This document shows, piece after piece, positions 1 to 11,170 of a stretch of 64,000 bases of DNA; position 1 is the first letter of the stretch, and every line of letters starts with the position of its first letter. The notes under the pieces were generated by a model, which saw nothing but the letters and a program-made list of their open reading frames with translations, was not told the DNA's origin and ran no database searches. This DNA comes from Culex pipiens pallens (lineage: Eukaryota > Arthropoda > Insecta > Diptera > Culicidae), in NCBI RefSeq assembly GCF_016801865.2, contig NC_068939.1, forward strand, positions 183,806,053 to 183,870,052. Reading direction: 5' to 3'. Both the position numbers and the translations under genes were made by a program.

Positions 1-196
1 TTTGGATATTTTTAAGATACAGAAATAAAAAAAATTACGATTTTGATACGGAAAACATGAAAATGTTTTTTTTTTATCATTTTTAAAAACAATGAGAAGT
101 TTGTTGGCAATGGTACAACCAAATGTCTTCAAATTTTATTTGTTTATAGTTAAAAATATATATTTCCCTGAAAACCCTCGACATTTTTCCTGATTG

Positions 197-260
197 CTCT
201 GTGCTCTCTTATGCTAACTAGATAGGAAACCCAGCAAGCTTACTACAAGAGAGCACAGAG
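197..260. repeat. Perfect 14-bp inverted repeat (hairpin)
   Basis: CTCTGTGCTCTCTT at 197-210 is exactly complementary to AAGAGAGCACAGAG at 247-260, with a 36-base loop. The flanking 1-196 and 261-530 are AT-rich and show no gene. The stem could be the core of a decayed foldback element or a small hairpin transcript. No function is assigned. Confidence 0.6.
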
Positions 261-531
261 GCATCGGTCTGTAACTCCTCAAAAAGATGAAGTCTGACCT
301 TTAAAAATATTATGAAGTATTTTCCACTCTTTAGAAACAATCTACTCTTGATGGTAGGAACATTTTTGAGGGTTTTCCCATTTTTTCAAACATGGGCAGT
401 TCTTTCAGAAAATAAAATGTCTGGCTTATATAACATATTTTAAGATATTTTTTCTAATTCTAAAAACATAATATTATTGATTGTCGTAATATTTTTTATG
501 AGTTTAGTAATCGTTTCAAACATAAACAGTA

Positions 532-2014
532 GGGTGACAAGAAAAATTGAAAATTTTCGAAAAGGTGAAGATATATCCCTGGCTTGATTCTTTAGGCAAT
601 AATGAGTTACTGTGCCAATTTTGAGCCAAATCGGTTAAGGTTAAAGGGTCGCTTTTTATCGTATAAGTTTATATGGGGAAAATCGCGAAAATGTATGTGG
701 AAAAACATCAAAAATTAAAACAAAAAAACATCGTCTTGCCCAAAATTGTCCAAGTGTGAGATTCTTGTAGAAAATTTAATTTCCTACAGTTTTGTCGAAG
801 GGTGAAAATTTTGGTACCCAAACATGTATAGGTCATCGCTGAAATTTTCAAGTTATCGCAGTTTTTTTTGCCGATTTCGTCATTTTCCCGTTATTGCGCG
901 TGGCGCGTCGAAAAACCCAGTTTTTATTTGCAAAAAATCGTATCTTCGAATATAGAAAACATAACTTCACCATTTTTTGATACGTTATGTAAAATTTTCC
1001 GAGGAATCTGATAAACATATTTTCAGACATAGGCTCTTTGGTCCCGAGACCTTCAAAAGAGCATTTTAAGTTTTCATTTGACCTTTTCAAATGTTAGGCT
1101 AGATATTTGAAACTTTTAACTATTTTTCCTTAAACGCCTTTCTAATACCCTTTCGTTTGCGGCAAAGACAGCTAAAATCGGTTGAAATAATGCAGAGTTA
1201 TGATTTTTTGAAAAAAGTGTTTTTTGCGAAAATCGACGAAAATTGCCATTTTTCGGACCACCCTAACACGGCGTAGGTCACCCTAAAGGCTAAACAAAAA
1301 AAATACGGGTCTAATTATTTCGGCCAAGGAACCCCCTGAAAAATTTTTGAGTCCGATCGGAAAACTTTTTTTTTCGAATCATGCTGTTTTCGTGGGGAAT
1401 TGCTGTATAGGAAGTATAAAAGAAAATACTTTTTAAATAAAAAACACCAAAAATCAGGATCAACTCGGATCGTTTTGCACCCTTGGGCAAAGTTGTAGGA
1501 AATTGAATTTGCTACAAGAATCTCACACTTGGACAATTTTGGCGACTCCCGCGCCAACTGGCAGAAAAATACTGAAGCGATGTTTTTCTGCATACATTTT
1601 TGCGATTTTTCCCATATGTCTTATTGATGATGTATTAGAATGATGCCTTGAAGTTTTGCATCATTTCCGACATTGTTCTGTGAAAAAGTTTTTGTAATAT
1701 TGACCAAAAACCCAAATAAGAGGGCCGAGGTACCCCAACGGAATCCGGAATATCTCCGGTTAAAGTGGACCATGGAGTTGGGGGACAAATAACTGACAGT
1801 TAAAAATATAGACAAAGCTGGATCTTTTGCAACCGGAAGCATATAAATTGGTCAATTCCACCGAAAGTTTAGAGAGACTTTTAAGAAAAAAAAAACAGGG
1901 TCAAATGACTACCCGTGCGTTTGAGTATTAACCTTAACCGATTTGGCTCAAAATTTGCACAGATACTTATTTTTGCCTAAGGAATCGAATAAGAGGGTAT
2001 CCCTGAAGTCCCCC
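532..2014. mobile_element. TA-target foldback element with GGGTGAC ends, internally disrupted
   Basis: The left end (GGGTGACAAGAAAA after TA at 530-531) and the right end (reverse complement GGGGGACTTCAGGG before TA at 2015-2016) bracket long mirrored arms. The AACCGATTTGGCTC block at about 628-641 recurs inverted at about 1937-1950. The block around GTCCAAGTGTGAGATTC at about 748-764 recurs inverted at about 1519-1535. The middle holds foreign sequence: 808-1408, and probably about 1618-1920. TA duplication suggests a Tc1/mariner-like origin, but no transposase remains. Open frames inside are arm translations, not genes. Confidence 0.6.
808..1408. mobile_element. Truncated copy of the CAGCAATT foldback family, nested
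   Basis: From the TTTTGGTACCC block through ACCACCCTAAC and on to GAATTGCTGTA, this follows the spacer plus right arm of the complete element at 22894-23880 in the same order. The left arm is missing. No clear target duplication flanks it, so it may be a rearranged fragment rather than a clean insertion. Confidence 0.6.
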
Positions 2015-2289
2015 TAATGAACAGTACCTTAACACAATGTCGTTCTTTAAAAATATGTTTTATGTTTTTTTATTCTTCAAAAATCAACTTATCTTGAAGG
2101 TTGGAATATTTAAGCGACTTTTTCCAAACTTCCAAACATCAGAGGTTTTTTAAAAAAAGAGAAAAAAGTCTGATTTCTCCAATTTTTTGCGAGTTTTCTT
2201 TCCTTTTCTTATTCTATCTTTCCTATTCTTATTCTTATTTCTCACCCACGACAGACACGGACGACGACACAAAGAGAATCGCAAAAGTG

Positions 2290-3490
2290 ACTTTTTTTTC
2301 GTAAAATCGCTATAACTCATGACGGTTACAAGCAAACTCCTTATGTTTGAATATCAATATTTTTGTAATTGTCTGCTCTACAACTTTGTAGAACATTGTA
2401 ACACTATAAAAAATAAGCCTGCAAAGTTAGAAAAAACATGAAATTTTAAAATGAAAAATGTTGTTCTAAAAATTAAAAAAATGACCCTTCTTGGTTAATG
2501 TGGATTAGAGTGTAACAAAAATGACTTTTTGGCGAGCATTCAGGGGTTTGTTCTGGTGGGCATACTGGGCCCAAATCCCAAATATGAGCTTGATTGGACG
2601 TAACAGGAGCTGGCGCTCCGCCCTTCAATTTTAAATGGGATTTAACCGGTAAAAAAAGATTTTTTCAAAAATGACAATTTTTGAGGCATTTTTTCGAAAA
2701 ATCGGTCCCAGCAAAATCAAATGGCGTCTCGGGCGTCGCGAGACGCGACGCATATCTTTTTTGCCGGGGCCGGTTTTTCGAAAAAATGCCAAACTTTGAA
2801 GGTCTGTACCGAGCTCCAGGGTGCTCCAAACTTCAATGATATATATTCCAAAAGATGCGCAAGGATCTGGCCTACACGCCAATGATGTTGAAAATAAACG
2901 CTTCAGTGGCCGAAATGCCTCAAAAAGTGACATTTTTGAAAAAATCTTTTTTTACGGGTTAAATCCCATTTAAAATTGAAGGGCGGAGCGCCAGCTCCTG
3001 TTACGTCCAATCAAGCTCATATTTGGGATTTGGGCTCAGTATGCCCACCGGAACAAACCCCTGAATGCCCGCCAAAAAGTAATTTTTGTTACATCCTAAT
3101 GAAGATTCGAAAATTACATCAAATTTCCCTAAAAATGACATGTTCCAAAAAATTTACAGTTGAGTAGCGGAAAATGTCAGAGTTTTCTAAACTTTTTTAG
3201 TGCATTTTTCGATGAAAAAAACGTTTTTTTGAAATTTTGAGTACGCCATCGAATCGGGCGTCCAATTTTACATAAAATTATTGAAAAACACCTCTTTTTT
3301 GCATGTTCAAAAATGGAAGGGGTCGTACCGTCCCTCCGTCACGAGATATCAAAAAACGGACCTCGGATTACTGATCAGGGACAAAAGTTACCCCTTAAGA
3401 AAAAGTTTCACGCAAATCGAAGAGGGCTCGGGGCAACTTTTCCCGATTTCGTGTGAGTTGGTACAATACATTTGCGAGGAAGGCCAAACT
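2290..3490 (-). mobile_element. Relic of the GGGTAATTC foldback family, split by a nested element
   Basis: The outer parts (about 2290-2496 and 3108-3490) match the reverse complement of the element at 37556-38234, with the same landmarks in mirrored order. These are the AAATGACCCTTCT block, GACATGTTCCAAAAAA, the GGGCGTCCAATT block, and the pyrimidine-rich end reading GTGTGAGTTGGTA. The right terminus is cut off after GAGTTGGTA. The block at 2507-3097 is a later insertion. No coding capacity is visible. Confidence 0.65.
2507..3097. mobile_element. Mutator-like foldback MITE with 10-bp target duplication
   Basis: Long inverted arms (left about 2507-2680, right about 2925-3097) share TGTAACAAAAAT, the GGGTTTGTTC block and CGCTCCGCCCTTCAATTTT. 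A second palindrome sits near 2730-2755 (GCGTCTCG / CGAGACGC). The element is flanked by AATGTGGATT (2497-2506) and AATGAAGATT (3098-3107), a 10-bp duplication with two differences. A related copy at 37966-37982 carries the uninterrupted site, which fixes the boundaries. Nine- to ten-base duplications with long inverted ends are typical of Mutator-like elements, so that assignment is inferred. Confidence 0.8.
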
Positions 3491-3499
3491 TAACACGCT

Positions 3500-5600
3500 T
3501 ATGATGGATTAAGTAATTTCATCGAAATTGATCGATATCCAATATAATTTATTCTATGGCTGGTTTGTATCATGCGGTAAACCGCTCCAATCATTGCAAA
3601 CGTGATAGTAACGTACAATTTGCAATGATGCGTTCGGAATGGAAACGGATCTAATGGTACACAAATTAACGGATGTTGTGGTTCCAGGTTGCAATTTCCA
3701 ACTGCATCATGTTACTAGGCACTGTATGTCGAACGGACCGGTTTGCCACAAATGTTGGGCTATCATCAAGCTTGATGGGAGTGAACCTGGTAAACACATT
3801 TAATATTAAGTTGCCAGATGACAATGTTAGAAATCGCCCAATTCACCATCCCTTCTCAACCATCTGAACCATAATCCAGAAATCCCGGATCAAAAACCGT
3901 TGCATGATTTTATTGATTTGTCCGAGTCCAATAATGCACACACACACACAGAGAACTGCACAGCAGCATGCTTGCAACACTTGGACCTCGTCAACGTTGA
4001 TTGAAGATCCCACACGCCCGTGAGCGTGTGTAGTTACAAAGTATTTGCGCATATCAAAACACGTGGGATGGGAATGCAAATTGAGTTCCGGAGGGGGAAA
4101 GTGCTTTGAATATTTGATGACACAGTTTCCAGCAATTCGCCGCAGCTGTAGTGTTTGGATTCAGGTCATCGTAACGCTCGTGGTGCAACGCTTTCCGAAA
4201 ATGTGCACTGATGAATGAAGTGCTGGAAGAGAACACTAGTGTGCGTTTGTGGGTGTAATGAAATTCTGAGTCCGGAATGCATTGCTTTGGTTGGCAGATG
4301 AGCAGAATTACCGGTGAGATGCATTCGGAAAAAAACCAGAAAACTAATTTTCAAGCAAAGAAGTCAATTGTTATTTTGGTGGAATGTACTAAATTAAAAT
4401 ATCTTTCTCGGAATCAACAGGTTCTTGTGCAAAATAAACTGAGTTTTTTTTTGCCGCTTTTGAACTTTTTTTTCTAAGTTGAAGTGCTTTGATTTGATAA
4501 TGTTAACTAAACATATATTTAATCTTCGAATAACAGCAGAGTTTGCCAGCACTGTTCACTGAAGCGTTTGCTGATAAATTTTCCTTCTAAAGTGCTTGGT
4601 TGCTCCCCAAGATTGGCAAATTCACAGATCAGTAAATGGAAAAATGATACTATTTGGCACTTTTCAGAATTTTCCCAATCACACGCCCTCACACACAAAC
4701 ACACTCGCACAAAAGGCGAAAAATGGCATTTTCCACTTTGGCACATTTTCCCGGCACGTTCCATCTTATTTGCCTGTTGTCGCCCCATAGTTGTTGCTCA
4801 GTGAGTACGATGTACGGTATCAGCGCGCCAAAATGTTTCGTTTCGTTTGACTTTAGCATTTTCAAGCGCGTGGAGCAGAGCAGGAAAAATGAAGATATTT
4901 TCATCAGTGAGTGTGTTTGTGCTGCACATGCTTTGCCAAGGATACACAATCATTTATTATGTTCAAAAATTCAATAAAATCTGATTTTAAAATACTTACT
5001 CGCTTGAATATTCCCTTCTCGTTTCTACTTTCGGAGACCTGTGGAAACTGCTAGAAGACGTTCTGGAAGCAAGACTGAACGAAAGAGCCTGCTTCCGGTT
5101 TCAGAGATTTTATTTTCAACGAAAAAAAGAAAAATATGCTCGAACGTTGCGAGTAGTTTTAGTAAGATTTTCGTGCAAACTTATTAAATTTAAATTATTT
5201 TTTTATCGCAAACTTCAAAAGACATGAATCATAATCTACACCAGAATTAAAACGGTTCCAAATAAACGACAAATAATTGAAACGCAAACTGTGCGCTTTT
5301 CCTACCACCCCCAAAACAATGAGCAGCTTCATCGTTCAAGTTCAAGTGAAAAGCAGCGAACGGAAAACGGAATGCCCGCGGGGAGATCCGAGGACGCAAA
5401 TTGTTTGCCTAGAAAACAAATTCAATTAATCGGGCGGTCGATTCTGAAATAATAAATAAACAGACAGGAGCGAGATTTGTTTCAATATTGTTGTAACGAG
5501 AGTTAGATGAAAGGAAAAGAATCAGACCTAATACGAATGGTCGCTGAGCAATTCTCGAGTTTTTTTTTGAAAAGGTCCTATAAACAAAACTTTCACTTTT
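3500..5600. other. Unique, gene-less stretch
   Basis: This is single-copy-looking sequence of moderate AT content with a short CA run near 3938-3951. No repeat arm, RNA gene or open frame with a recognisable domain is seen. The frames of 60-107 residues lie on overlapping strands, a sign that none is under coding constraint. It may be intergenic, intronic or regulatory. Confidence 0.5.
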
Positions 5601-5614
5601 TGCTTTTTGGGTGT

Positions 5615-7481
5615 GAGCAGTTCTCTACGGAATCGGTCTTTTTTCTTTAATTTTATTTTTTGTATTTTTTAATCCGGCTGAAACTTTTTTGGTGCCTTCG
5701 GTATGCCCAAAGAAGCCATTTTGCATCATTAGTCAGTCCATATAATTTTCCATACAAATTTGGCAGCTGTCCATACAAAAATGATATGTGAAAATTCAAA
5801 AATCTGTATCTTTTGAAGGAATTTTTTGATCGATTTGGTGTCTTCGGCAAAGTTGTAGGTATGGATATGGACTACACTGAAAAAAATGATACACGGTAAA
5901 AAAAAATTTGGTGATTTTTAATTTAACTTTTTGTCACTAAAACTTGATTTGCAAAAAAACACTATTTTTAATTTTTTTCATTTTTTGATATGTTTTAGAG
6001 GACATAAAATGCCAACTTTTCAGAAATTTCCAGAATGGGCAAAAAATCTTTGACCGAGTTATGATTTTTTGAATCAATACAGATTTTTTCAAAAAATCGA
6101 AATATTGGTCGCAAAAATTTTTCAACTTCATTTTTCGATGTAAAATCGAATTTGCAATCAAAAAGTACTTCAGTGAATTTTTGATAAAGTGCACCGTTTT
6201 CAAGTTATAACCATTTTTAGGTAACTTTTTTGAAAATAGTCGCAGTTTTTCATTTTTTAAAATTAGTGCCCATGTTTGCCCACCTTTGAAAAAAATATTT
6301 TTGAAAAGCTGAGAAAATTCTCTACATTTTGCTTTATTGAACTTTATTGATACGACCCATAGTTGCTGAGATATTGCCATGCAAAAGTTAAAAAACAGGA
6401 AAATTGATGTTTTCTAAGTCTCACCCAAACAACCCACCATTTTCTGAAGTCGATATCTCAGCAACTCATGGTCCGATTTTCAATGTTAAACTATGAAACA
6501 TTCGTGAAATTTTCCGATCTTTTCGAAAAAAATATTTTGAAAAATTTAAAATCAAGACTAACATTTCAAACGGGCCAAACATTCAATATTACGCCCTTTT
6601 AAAATATTTGTCTTGGTTAAAAATTTTTGAAAATATTTTTTTCGAAAAGATCGGAAAATTTCACGAATGTTTCATAGTTTAACATTGAAAATCGTACCAT
6701 TAGTTGCTGAGATATCGACTTTAGAAAATGGTGGGTTGTTTGGGTGAGACTTAAAAAACATCAATTTTTCTGTTTTTTAACCTTTGCATGGCAATATCTC
6801 AGCAACATAGGGTCGTATCAACAAAGTTCAAAAAAGCAAAATATTGAGAATTTTCTCAGCTTTTCAAAAATATATTTTTCAAAAGTGGGCAAACATGTGC
6901 ACTAATCTAAAAAAAAAAATTAAAAACTGCGATTATTTTCAAAAAAGTTTCCTGAAAATAGCTTTAACTTGAAAACGGTGCACTTTATCAAAATTTCTGA
7001 AACTGAAAAAAATTTGCGACCGATATTTCAATTTTTTGAAAAAAAATCGGTATTGATTCAAACATTCATAACTCGGTTAAAGATTTTTTGCACAACCTGG
7101 AAATTTCTGTAATTTTGGCATTTAATGTTCCCTAAAACATATAAAAAAAATTAAAAAAATTAAAAATAGTGTTTTTTTTTTGCAAATCAAGTTTTAGTGA
7201 CAAAAAGTTAACTAAATAATCACCATTTTTTTTACCTTGGATAACCTACAACTTTTCGGAAGACACCAAATCGATCAAAAAATTCCTTCAAAAGATACCG
7301 ATTTTTGAATTTTCATACATCATTTTTGTATGGACAGCTGCCAAATTTGTATGGAAAATTATATGGACAACTAATGATGCAAAATGGATTCTTTGGGCAT
7401 ACCGAAGGCACCAAAAAAGTTTCAGACGGATTAAAAATACAAAAAAAACGAATGACCGAAATCTGAAAAAAAAAACTGCTC
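5615..7481. mobile_element. Complete but worn foldback element, 4-bp-duplication family
   Basis: The two halves are mirror images about a centre near 6570-6590. The left end GAGCAGTTCTCTA (5615) faces the right end reading CTGCTC (to 7481). Shared landmarks in each arm are TTGGTGTCTTCGGCAAAG (left 5835-5852), TTTGGCAGCTGTCCAT, CACCCAAACAACCCACCAT and GATATCTCAGCAACT. Unlike its relatives at 46546 and 55972 it shows no matching flanking duplication (GTGT against AACG), so a flank may have been rearranged. It encodes nothing recognisable. Confidence 0.85.
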
Positions 7482-8265
7482 AACGTATCAAAAATGCAAA
7501 AAAAATCAAGTGGGTTGTCAAAGTTTGTCAACATCTAATTGTTTTTATTGAAACAAGTTAATTGAAATGTGGTAATTTTTTTCGATTTACCATTTTTTCC
7601 AGATAATCTTAATCATAACCTTTAAGTTTGCCGACGACGCCTATTTGATCAGAAAATCCCAACTAACGATACAGATTTTCAAATTTTTGCACAGCCATTG
7701 CTTCAAAATTCAATATGGCTTCGCCTCTTGTCACCTTGAATCTAATGGAAATATGGCACAATTCATTAACCCTCTACTGCCCTTTTTCCCGTGTTCAGGA
7801 GGTCATTTTGAGCAACTTTTGTTCTACGAAAAACTTCACTTCTCTTGTTTTATGTTTTTCTTGTTTTATTTTTAGTATTTTAATTTGCATTTATCTAGTT
7901 TAGTTTATCTTTGTATTTGGTAGTATTTGGCCTATTCTACCACCCTCTGTCATTACATTTTGCCTATCTAATTTTTTCGTGTTTTAAAAGTAACTTTTTC
8001 AATTTTTACTTGTTTTTCACATTTTCTGTTATAGAATGGCACCATTATCATTTAAATTGTAAAACAATGCGTAGAGGCATAGTCTGGGACACTACAAAAA
8101 TCACTGCATACTTATTTTCACTTGAAATATAGGAAATGTTAGTAAAAAACACTGCCAAAGTTGACCCCTAAAAAAATGTCATTTTTAATAACATTGGCAA
8201 AGTCACATAAAACAAGTCAAACTTCCAACCCTAAAACTTTCTAAAATTAAAAGATTTCTTCTTTC
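7482..8265. other. Gene-less stretch with remnant repeat arm
   Basis: About 7600-7720 contains a decayed arm of the 4-bp family (GCCGACGACGCCTATTTGATCAG, split by changes). The rest is T-rich and featureless. No gene or RNA is seen. Confidence 0.4.
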
Positions 8266-8270
8266 CATTG

Positions 8271-9883
8271 CACAGTGTTCGGAATGACAAAATTAAGTGG
8301 AATAAATTGATAACTCCTTTATTTGACGTCCTAGCGAAATGGTGTCTTCGGAAGAGTTGTTGTACTTGATAAGGGCTATCTTTTGAAGTTATTGAAATAC
8401 AGGGTGACGACCTTCCAGGGTGTCAACCAAAAACTAACTTTGTTGGATGACGTTGTAGGGCTTTGGTGTCTTCGGCAAAGTTGTAGAGGAGAAAATTTCA
8501 TGAAAGTTTTTCGAAGGCGCCAAATTTTTAGCTCTTAATCTACTTGAGATATACGCCATTTTTGCTAAAATGGTCCAAAAAAGCACTTTTTTGGTGATAA
8601 CTCAAAATGTTAGCATTTTAGCGGCCTACTATGTTCTGAAGAGTTGTTTATGACATAAAATTACTCATCTTTGCCGAAGACAGCAAAATGTTTTGAGCTT
8701 TTATTGAGGAGTTATAACGATTTTTAAGTGATTTTGAGCCTATTTTCAAGTTGCTATGTTTTCAAAATGGCGCATTTTGGCGCAAAATCGAACAATGCAC
8801 CTGAAAGTACACACAATCAACTACATTTCCTGAAAATATCTCCGTGTCTATCGGTGTCTATTTTAAGATATCTCAATTTGAATTTGACGGATTTTAATCA
8901 ATTTATTTATAATTTTTTAGCGGAATCTTACTGAAAACGTGGTAATAATCGGTAAAATGAAGGGTAAATTGATAGATTTTTTTTGGAAAATACATTATTC
9001 ATGCTTTAATTATGACACACATTCTAAAATTATGAATAAAAACATGTTTAGCCCAAAAATAATGTAAGGTAAAATTTTAAGTAATTGTTCGTATTTGAAA
9101 TTAAGTATTTCCTTTTATATTTGGTCAATTTAGAAAGGTTGTCGTATTTTTTTTAGACAAAGTATTTTTCAAAAAATCGATCAATTTACCCTTCATTTTA
9201 CCGATTATTACCACGTTTTCAATAAGATTCCGCTTAAAAATTATAAATTGATTGATTAAAAACCGTCAAATTTAAATTGAGATATCGTAAAATAGACACC
9301 GATAGACACGGAGATATTTTCAGGAAATGTAGTTGATTGTGTGTACTTTCAGGTGCATTGTTCGATTTTGCGCCAAAATGCGCCATTTTGAAAACATAGC
9401 AACTTGAAAATAGGCTCAAAATCACTTAAAAATCGTTATAACTCCTCAATAAAAGCTCAAAACATTTTGCTGTCTTCGGCAAAGATGAGTAATTTTATGT
9501 CATAAACAACTCTTCAGAACATAGTAGGCCGCTAAAATGCTAACATTTTGAGTTATCACCAAAAAAAGTGCTTTTTTGGACCATTTTAGCAAAAATGGCG
9601 TATATCTCGAGTAGATTAAGAGCTAAAAATTTGGCGCCTTCGACAAACTTTCATGAAATTTTCTCCTCTACAACTTTGCCGAAGACACCAAAGCCCTACA
9701 ACGTCATCCAACAAAGTTAGTTTTTGGTTGACACCCTGGAAGGTCGTCACCCTGTATGTCAATAACATTAAAAGATAGCCCTTATCAAGTACAACAACTC
9801 TTCCCAAGACACCATTTGGCTAGGACGTCAAATAAAGGAGTTATCAATTTATTCCACATAATTTTGCCATTCCGAACACTGTG
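8271..9883. mobile_element. 1.6-kb near-perfect palindromic element with CACAGTG ends (Transib-like)
   Basis: The ends read CACAGTGTTCGGAATG on both sides. They are flanked by the exact 5-bp duplication CATTG (8266-8270 and 9884-9888). The arms, about 0.65 kb or more each around a centre near 9080, are so alike that the same peptide is open at 8728-8934 on + and 9234-9425 on -. The arms carry several TCTTCGGCAAAG-type motifs. A terminal CACAGTG heptamer plus a 5-bp duplication is the hallmark of Transib elements, the relatives of RAG recombination signals. No transposase is present, so this is non-autonomous. The class call is inferred from termini only. Confidence 0.8.
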
Positions 9884-10044
9884 CATTGCTCTTTACTTTT
9901 TAAAGATCAAAAATTGGTTGAAAAATGGATTTGTGGCGATTTTTTAGATCGAAGCCCGTCTAAAGGCGGGGTTAGGTTGTAGAGGGTTAAATTTTCATGC
10001 TTTTGTTGAAATCTACGTTTAACTCATTCCTTCTGCATTAATCA

Positions 10045-11170
10045 ATATTACGCCCATTTGAAAATATTTTTGTCGAAAAGATTGGATAATTATGCAAAGG
10101 CTTATATTTTCAGCATTGAAAATTGGACCTTTAGTTGCTAAGATATTGGCATTAGATAATGTGAAATGTTTTGATGAGACTTAAAAACATTTTTTGTTTC
10201 TTTTTCCTTTATTCGCTGTATTTCAGAAAACAGAGGTCCAATCTTCAATGTCTCTTAGGTAATTTAAATTTAATTTTCTGAACTTTTCAAAAAAACATGT
10301 TCATGAAGAGACATTTAAAAAAATACATAAACGGGATTTTTTCAGTCAAAATTAATTTTTTAGTGGCTTTATATTGAATAGGGTGCACTTTATAATAAAA
10401 TCTTTAAAAAAAAATTCGATTGCAAATTTGATTTTACATTAGAAACTGAAGACAATAAATTCTTTTGACCGAAATTATTTTATTTTCCAAAAAAACATAA
10501 GGCCGTTGCAAATATTTTTCAAAGTTTATTTCCCCCCCCCTTCAAAATTGGTTCGAAAAATCAGTGGGTAAAAAAAATATTTTATCCTAAAACTGGAAAA
10601 TTTCAATGGAAATAGAAGTCTAATCATCTCAAAACAATCTAAAACGCCTTTTTCTGTATTGATAATCATATTTATCTTATTTGGGCTTGTTTAAAAATAT
10701 TTTGAACTTTTATGAAATAACAATGTTTTTTTTCTCTCAAAATTAAAATTTTCGTAAATGCTTAGAAATTTTTGGAAACTTATGATTGCAAAACAACTGG
10801 GCAGGTGTATAATGCAAATAAAAAAAACTTTTTTCATACAAATATTGAAACGGTGGCATGTAATTTGTTTTTTTTTTACTTTTTTAGTTTTTGCCCCCCC
10901 TCCCTCGACTTTGGGACATAAACTTGAAAAAATATTTGCAACGGCCTAACTCGGCGACAAAAAAAAAATTAAAACTTACAGATTTTGGGAATTTGTTTCT
11001 TGTAAAAAATAAATGAATTGGAAATTCGTATTTTTTCCTTGTACCTATTCCTGAAGTCCTTATCAATATCGACAACTTTGCCGAAGAAATCAAATCGATC
11101 AGAATGTTTGTATAAACTGCTACCCACATTGAATGGAGACTTGTATAGATGAACCAATGACACAATTTTG
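10045..11170. mobile_element. Right-arm remnant of the 4-bp foldback family, split by a MITE
   Basis: The sequence begins at the family's palindromic centre (CAATATTACGCCCATTTGAA). It continues through divergent arm blocks (TTAGTTGCTAAGATATTGGC, GGGTGCACTTTATAA) and ends near CAACTTTGCCGAAGAAATC. The host reading CATAACTCGGC is interrupted at 10501-10946. The left arm is absent. Confidence 0.65.
10501..10946. mobile_element. PIF/Harbinger-like MITE, copy 1
   Basis: The terminal inverted repeat GGCCGTTGCAAATATTTTT is present at both ends, and TAA flanks each side (10498-10500, 10947-10949). The interrupted host reads CATAACTCGGC in other copies (for example near 29518), which confirms TAA as the duplicated site. 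Interior C-tracts are present. TTA/TAA duplication and GG-starting ends fit the PIF/Harbinger superfamily (family knowledge). No open frame is seen. Confidence 0.82.

Noticed and set aside
8728..9425. Identical peptide encoded on + and - strands, suggesting a duplicated gene
   Set aside because: Both frames are translations of the mirrored arms of one palindrome. There is no independent evidence of coding.
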